NCBI RefSeq assembly: GCF_023701525.1
Contig: NZ_JAMQAW010000099.1
Location: forward strand, 15,892 to 79,891
Length of the DNA stretch: 64,000 nt
DNA from: Streptomyces albipurpureus
GTDB taxonomy: Bacteria > Actinomycetota > Actinomycetes > Streptomycetales > Streptomycetaceae
Reading direction: 5' to 3'
Shown here in pieces: positions 59,636 through 64,000 of the stretch (position 1 is its first letter; every line of letters starts with the position of its first letter). A program made the position numbers and the translations under genes. The notes under the pieces are model-generated. The model made no database searches. It was not told the origin of the DNA and was given only the letters and a program-made list of their open reading frames with translations.

Positions 59636-59851
59636 GTGGACAACATCGACGAGGACCATGTGCGAGAGCCCGGGCTGGTGGTCCTGGACATCACCTGCGC
59701 CGACGAGGAAACCGTTATCACGGTGATAAGCACACTGGAACAGGTGTGGGCCACCTCCGGAATCGTCGCGGTGTACCGCGATCCTGGCCAACCGGGCGTA
59801 CGTGCACGACTGCGTGCGGACATCCACCGGCACGGGCCCGAACACCCCTAG
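59636..59851 (+). CDS. DUF6207-family small protein
   Basis: About 71 aa if it starts at the GTG at 59636 (the frame is open from 59510). The core HVREPGLVVLDITCADEETV then LEQVWATSGIVAVYRDPGQP and GVRARLRADIH matches a small Streptomyces-specific family annotated as DUF6207, usually found near mobile or accessory genes. Function is unknown. No clear SD supports either start. Confidence 0.7.
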   Translation: MDNIDEDHVREPGLVVLDITCADEETVITVISTLEQVWATSGIVAVYRDPGQPGVRARLRADIHRHGPEHP

Positions 59852-60232
59852 CGGGTAGTGAACAGGGAGGACCGAAGTGCCCCGGCCGCTCCGGTTCGGG
59901 CCGGGCGCGGCCGGGGTGCCAGCGGCTGGCGGCGCCGCCGGAGAGTTCGTTGGTGCTCTTCGGCGATGTCAGCGATGCGCTCTTCTCCCCCGATTCGATG
60001 CGGACGGCATGCGACCTGCGCTTGCCCGGTCCGGAGATGTACTCGGTGTGGGCGCGGACGAAGAGGGTGGGACGGGCCTGCTGCCGGTCGAGCGGTTCCT
60101 GCCACGCGTCCACAACGGGGATCTTCTTCTCGATCCTGCCCGTCCCGGGGTGGGTGAGCGCGGACACGGAAGAAGGACACCTGCCCGTCCCCGGCCGCGT
60201 CGGCCCGTTCGGCGTTCCGTGCGGATGCCCTG
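59852..60232. other. Gap with a possible minus-strand gene fragment
   Basis: The minus strand at about 59950-60150 reads IEKKIPVVDAWQEPLDRQQA, then RPTLFVRAHTEYISGPGKRR with good codon bias, but both ends degenerate and no start is supported. Family not recognised. Confidence 0.3.
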
Positions 60233-60556
60233 ATGTCCGCGTCCGTGCCGCCTCGGCCGCCGTCGACATGGACGGTGGGTTTCAGATTCCGTAAAGCGCA
60301 GATGCAGGCCGACCGTGGCCCTGGCGAGGCCGCGAAGGCAACCCTGCGTGACCTGGCGGGCGAGCTGGCGGCCACGCCACTGAGAGTGCGAACTCTGGTC
60401 GTCCTTGGTGACCTGCTGGCCTCTGACGGTGACCACGCCGTGGCTCGCCCCGTACTACGCGAGGCCGTCGCCCCGGCCGAGTCGCTGGCCGAAGCCGATG
60501 ACTTGGCGGACTACGAGGTCAACCGCGCCCGCGACGTCGTGGAACGTCTCGCTTGA
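60233..60556 (+). CDS. Hypothetical helical protein, start uncertain
   Basis: A frame of up to 107 aa whose second half has strong coding character: KAQMQADRGPGEAAKATLRD, LAGELAATPLRVRTLVVLGD, LLASDGDHAVARPVLREAVA. It looks like a short TPR-like helical repeat. The N-terminal 20 residues look non-coding, so the 5' end may be missing. It overlaps the start of the transposase relic by a few bases. Family not recognised. Confidence 0.35.
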   Translation: MSASVPPRPPSTWTVGFRFRKAQMQADRGPGEAAKATLRDLAGELAATPLRVRTLVVLGDLLASDGDHAVARPVLREAVAPAESLAEADDLADYEVNRARDVVERLA

Positions 60557-60567
60557 CTACTCGGCGC

Positions 60568-60830
60568 ACCATACAGAGAAGCCTCACGCGGGGCGAAGCG
60601 CTGTTCGAGTTATGCGACGCGCTGTTGTGCACGGACGGGCCGGTTCGGACGCTGGTCGATCTCGCGCTCGCGCCAGAAAACCGCCGCAGCCAGGTGCCCC
60701 AGAGGTCCTGGTCGTGTTCGACGCCCCCCCGCATCGCCCATCTGCTGGCGGGCTGCCCGTCGAGATCCTCGGCCGCCTCCGGTCCGACCAGGTGATGCGG
60801 CGGCCGACACCGGAGAGGGTCTACGGCCCG
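60568..60830 (+). pseudogene. IS701-type transposase relic
   Basis: The segment starting near 60568 reads LTRGEALFELCDALLCTDGP, VRTLVDLALAPENRR, the opening of Streptomyces IS701-like transposases. It then jumps, in another frame, to EVLVVFDA, then LPVEILGRLRSDQVMRRPTP, a block that normally lies about 150 residues further on. This is an internally deleted, frameshifted fragment with no catalytic potential. Confidence 0.65.
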
Positions 60831-61102
60831 GGGGCGGGGCACGCCGGCAGCTGTAGGCGCGAAACGGGTAGGCGCGGTTCCCGAGTGCGAGCCGGCCGTT
60901 GTCGCCGACGGCTGGGCGCTCCGTGCCCAGCCCCACGGCGCCGACCGCGCTACCGATCGTCACACCGGTGCGGCGGGGATCGACGGGGTCGCCGCCCCTG
61001 GCGTCGCTCGGCGGTGGTCGCCCACGGTCGCGACATTTGACCCCGCCCTGGCGCTCCTAGATCGGGAAGCCACGGGAAATTCGGGTACCCATGCAGCTCG
61101 GA

Positions 61103-61155
61103 ATACCAGAGGGGGGTATATTGCTGAGCCGTAGGGATATACCCCCCTCCGGTAT
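61103..61155. promoter_or_regulatory. Two CsoR-like operator motifs within a 13-bp-arm inverted repeat
   Basis: ATACC-N7-GGTAT occurs twice, at 61103-61119 and 61139-61155, with G/C tracts between the half-sites. This is the shape of CsoR/CstR-family operators. The two sites are also arranged as a perfect inverted repeat: GAGGGGGGTATAT (61109-61121) and ATATACCCCCCTC (61137-61149) with a 15-nt spacer. They lie immediately upstream of the MFS gene. No csoR gene is present in the window. Confidence 0.6.
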
Positions 61156-61166
61156 TGGAGATCGTC

Positions 61167-62609
61167 ATGTCAACCCCAACCGCTCCACCCAGTCCACGCC
61201 GCTGGACGGCGCTGGTCTTCATAGCCCTGGCCCAGTTCACGGTCATCATGGACACGTCGATCATCGGTGTGGCTCTCCCCAAGATGCAGGTTGACCTGGG
61301 CTTCTCCCCTGAGGGCCTGTCCTGGGTGTTCAACGCCTACGTCATTGCCTTCGGTGGGCTTCTCCTGCTCGGCGGGCGACTGTCCGATCTGTTCGGCGCC
61401 AAGCGGGTCTTCGTCGCCGGTTGGACCGTGATGGCCGCGGGCTCCCTGGTCGCCGGCCTCGCCTCTGAGGTCTGGGTCGAACTGACCGGCCGTGCCCTCC
61501 AGGGCGTCGGTGCCGCGCTGATCGCCCCGGCCGCCCTGACCCTGCTGATGATGCTCTTCGGCGGCCGCCCCAAGGAACTGACCAAGGCGCTGGCTCTGTA
61601 CGGCGCCGCGGCCCCGGCAGGCGGCACCGCAGGCGTCTTCCTCGGCGGCCTCATCACCGAGTACGCCAGTTGGCCCTGGGTGTTCTACATCAACATCCCG
61701 ATCGCCCTGGTCGTGCTCGCTGTCACCCCGTCGGTCATGCCCTCCGCCCCGATCCGCCGCGGCTCGGTCGATCTTGCGGGAGCTGCCACCGTCACACTGG
61801 GACTGGCCACCGCCGTCTACGCCATCGTCCGCGCCCCCGAAACCGGCTGGGGCTCAGCGGAGACCTGGCTCGTGCTGCTGGCCGGCGTGGCTCTGATCGC
61901 CGCGTTCATCGTCATCCAGTCCAAGCGCCGCGAGCCGCTGATGCGGCTCGGTATCTGGCGGGCACCCAACCTGGCCGGAGCGAACATCGCGCAGTTGCTG
62001 ATGGCTGCCGCGTGGATCCCGATGTGGTTCTTCCTGAACCTCTACCTCCAGCAGGTCCTGGGACTGGGCGCCTTCGCCTCCGGCGCGGCCCTGCTTCCCA
62101 TGACGGTCGCCATCATGATCATGATGATCGTCCTGGCGCCCCGCCTGATCGCCCGCTTCGGGACCAAGCCACTCATCGTCACCGGTCTGCTGTCCCTCGC
62201 GGCAGGCATGCTGTGGCTGTCCTTCGCCCGGGCGGACGGCACCTTCTGGGTCGATGTCCTGCCCGCTTCCCTGCTGGCCGCGGCGGGCATGTCCCTGGCG
62301 TTCATCCCCTCCCTCGGCACCGCGCTGTCCAGCGCGCGACCCGAGGAAGGCGGCCTGGCATCCGGCATCGTCAACACCAGCTACCAGGTCGGCTCAGCTC
62401 TGGGACTGGCCGCGATGACGGCCGTGTCCGCGGCGTACGGCGCCCGCGAACTCGGCAACCCCGAGGCACTCACCAACGGGTTCTCCGCAGCCTTCCTCGG
62501 CGCGGCGGCACTGGCCGCCGTCGGCGCACTCGCATCACTACTCACCCTGCGCACCGCCCCGAATTCGACTCACCGTGAGGAGCAGCCCGCAAAGGCGGAC
62601 GCAGCCTGA
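61167..62609 (+). CDS. MFS exporter (DHA2/EmrB-QacA type)
   Basis: A 480-aa 14-helix MFS protein from the ATG at 61167 (TTGGAG 6 nt upstream). Motifs are ALAQFTVIMDTSIIGVALPK in helix 1, GGRLSDLFGAKRVFVAGWTV in loop 2-3, and PAGGTAGVFLGGLITEYASW in the motif C region. It is most like actinobacterial multidrug or small-molecule exporters. Two CsoR-like half-site pairs directly upstream suggest control by a CsoR-family sensor (copper, persulfide or similar), which is unusual for this exporter class. A hairpin terminator follows the stop. Confidence 0.94.
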   Translation: MSTPTAPPSPRRWTALVFIALAQFTVIMDTSIIGVALPKMQVDLGFSPEGLSWVFNAYVIAFGGLLLLGGRLSDLFGAKRVFVAGWTVMAAGSLVAGLASEVWVELTGRALQGVGAALIAPAALTLLMMLFGGRPKELTKALALYGAAAPAGGTAGVFLGGLITEYASWPWVFYINIPIALVVLAVTPSVMPSAPIRRGSVDLAGAATVTLGLATAVYAIVRAPETGWGSAETWLVLLAGVALIAAFIVIQSKRREPLMRLGIWRAPNLAGANIAQLLMAAAWIPMWFFLNLYLQQVLGLGAFASGAALLPMTVAIMIMMIVLAPRLIARFGTKPLIVTGLLSLAAGMLWLSFARADGTFWVDVLPASLLAAAGMSLAFIPSLGTALSSARPEEGGLASGIVNTSYQVGSALGLAAMTAVSAAYGARELGNPEALTNGFSAAFLGAAALAAVGALASLLTLRTAPNSTHREEQPAKADAA

Positions 62610-62647
62610 GCCCACCAGCACCACCGCGTGCTCACCACGCACGTGTC

Positions 62648-62677
62648 GCCTGACAGGGGAAGAGACCCCTGTCAGGC
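62648..62677. terminator. Hairpin terminator of the MFS gene
   Basis: GCCTGACAGGGG (62648-62659) and CCCCTGTCAGGC (62666-62677) form a perfect 12-bp stem with a 6-nt loop, 38 nt after the stop. Confidence 0.8.
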
Positions 62678-63885
62678 TTCCCGGGGCACATCCCCAGGGG
62701 GCCTTCCTGCCTTTCGCGTCAATCCGTCACCGCGGCGGGGCCATGACGGCTTGGGACCGCAGCCGGGCGCGATCGTGTCTCGCCAACTCCGCCCTGGACC
62801 GCTCCAGGCGGCGAAGTCCTCGAAGTACCCGTGCGGTGCGCCGGGTTCGCCACGTTGTCCCGTGAAGCGGGGCGACGTGGCGTCATCGCCGCGGTCCGCG
62901 GGGTCCTTGCCTTCGCGGCGCGCGCCTCCAGGCAGGGTTCGGCATCAGAACGCTCGGAGGAGTACCTGGTCAGGGGTGGGGTCGCCTGTTCGGTTACCGG
63001 GCTGGTACCGCCTGGGTTGTGTGTCTGGTATCCAAGGAGTGGTTGCCCCGTTCGGTGTGGACAAGGGGGTTGTGGATGGTTCCCGACCTAAGAACGTGTG
63101 GGGAACGTCAGAACGTGTGGGGAACGTCGTTGTCAGGCGGTTGGGCCTCCAGCAGGATGCGGCGCGCGCCGCACAACGCCTCTTCCGGGACGACCTCGGA
63201 GCGGACTCCTCGAAGAGGCTGGAGATCGTCAGGCCATGAGGAAGGAGTTCGGCGGCGAGACCCACGAGGAAGGCGGGATCCTCGCCACCGTGCAGGACGG
63301 TTCCGGCAGCGGTTCGGGAAGGATCCGACGTGAGCAGTACCCGCAGCGGGGCGCCCCTATGGCCGCCGACCAGCTTCGCATCGCCCCGGCAGGCGTCACC
63401 CACGTGGTCACCTTCTTCGATGACCTCGACAGCAAGGCCAGGCACTCCACGCTCCTGTGCCGGGAGCGGCAGCTGAGCAGCGAGTTACCCAAGGGCAAGG
63501 CCACAAGCCTGGCCACAGTCGGCGGAGTGATCGGCTTCGCCAGGGCGCGCGCCCTGTGCACAGGCCCGGGTCCTTGGTTCGTCCCCTTCGTCAGCCAGCG
63601 CGGCGAAGGCACCTGAACACCCCCACCCACCAAGGCCGCTGTCTCAGGCAGTCCCGCGCCAACCGGTGCGGGTCCCGTCATTCCGGCTCCACGGACGACG
63701 TCGGACAGGGCAAACGAATGTCAGCGGACCGGACACGGGAAGGTCCGCCCGATCCACTCCCCCGGGCCTCCCGACCCATCCCCGTCTCCTGGAGCCGAAC
63801 GGCTCCCACGGCCACGACCGGGTCAGACCCTCAACCAGGCCCGAAAGACCCGTCTGTCGAACCCACCCGGAAAGGGACACCAAGA
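62678..63885. other. 1.2-kb region with no convincing gene
   Basis: Both strands have open frames, for example a minus-strand frame with LAVEVIEEGDHVGDACRGDA at about 63390, and its plus-strand counterpart. Such mirrored frames are common on the antisense of decayed transposases, but I could not identify a family. A tandem 19-bp repeat at 63091 also argues against coding here. Confidence 0.4.
63091..63128. repeat. Tandem 19-bp repeat
   Basis: AGAACGTGTGGGGAACGTC occurs twice in direct succession (63091-63109 and 63110-63128), identical copies. Probably slippage or a recombination footprint. Confidence 0.9.
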
Positions 63886-64000
63886 ATGATCTCAGAGCGC
63901 CCCGAACCTCCCCCGGCGGACTTACCCGAACCGACCGACGACGACTACAGGCTGGGCACCCACGCCTACACCAACGAGCAGCGGACGGCGGTCCTCGCCA
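63886..64000 (+). CDS. Truncated 5' end of an unidentified gene
   Basis: An ATG at 63886 follows AAAGGGA at a good distance and opens a frame of 38 codons to the window edge (MISERPEPPPADLPEPTDDD, YRLGTHAYTNEQRTAVLA). The N-terminus is acidic and proline-rich. The family cannot be judged from this much sequence. Confidence 0.55.
   Translation, partial: MISERPEPPPADLPEPTDDDYRLGTHAYTNEQRTAVLA

Noticed and set aside
1..64000. CRISPR arrays, rRNA or tRNA genes
   Set aside because: No regularly spaced repeats or conserved RNA gene motifs were noticed while reading. A covariance-model scan would settle it.

Overview
This 64 kb window is from a high-GC actinomycete, almost certainly a Streptomyces or close relative. 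The evidence is strong G/C bias at third codon positions, GTG starts and ATGA/GTGA overlaps, PP2C/ATPase/STAS regulators, a DUF6207 protein, class-E (LAxTG-type) surface anchoring and degraded IS elements. No rRNA, tRNA, CRISPR array or intact prophage was seen. Mixed regulators, transporters, secreted enzymes and IS relics suggest an accessory, arm-like chromosomal region.

Layout, 0-31.6 kb. A GntR/UTRA regulator opens the window. Next is a divergent mercury pair: a MerB-like organomercurial lyase with a thioredoxin-like N-terminus, and a MerR regulator, sharing a perfect 24-bp palindrome. A scar follows, made of a frameshifted zinc-finger recombinase and a deleted ISL3 transposase joined to an IS5-type start. 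A lower-GC operon (RidA-like, MOSC protein, PDR-type flavin/2Fe-2S reductase) sits between this scar and moaA/moaE, so a possible molybdenum-cofactor-dependent redox system lies beside cofactor genes. Then come a small secreted protein, a class IV aminotransferase with a divergent MerR, a GH18 protein whose catalytic Glu is Asp, a WD40-like protein, a receptor-type Ser/Thr kinase fused to an amino-acid-binding domain, a long-form GAPDH and a DinB protein. From 22 to 31.6 kb there is a partner-switching cluster: two STAS proteins, a 1400-aa hybrid histidine kinase/response regulator/PP2C/ATPase, and an 806-aa PAS/GAF/PP2C/ATPase protein, with a secreted S33 hydrolase between them.

Layout, 31.8-41.3 kb. 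This is the most interesting block. Two cobalamin riboswitches lie back to back and point outward. One controls a secreted protein built like vertebrate transcobalamin/intrinsic factor: an alpha-barrel followed by a DUF4430-like beta-domain. The other controls an operon with a LAxTG surface protein (beta-domain plus two alpha-barrels), a second membrane-tethered beta-domain protein, and a full ECF importer (T, fused A-A', S). I infer a cobalamin capture-and-import system.

Layout, 41.7-64 kb. A catabolic cluster has two closely similar amidases, a YtcJ-like amidohydrolase, a FAH-family enzyme, a VOC protein, a RidA-like protein and a FadR-type regulator, consistent with breakdown of an amide-containing, possibly aromatic, compound. 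Beyond it are a PhnB-like protein, a DUF1992 protein, a SUKH-like protein, a Clp_N/HTH protein preceded by an 11+11 bp inverted repeat, a LysR/MFS divergent pair, an MFS-TetR operon with a very long inverted repeat, an IS701-type relic, and an MFS gene preceded by two CsoR-like operator motifs. The last 1.3 kb has no convincing gene until a truncated CDS at the edge.
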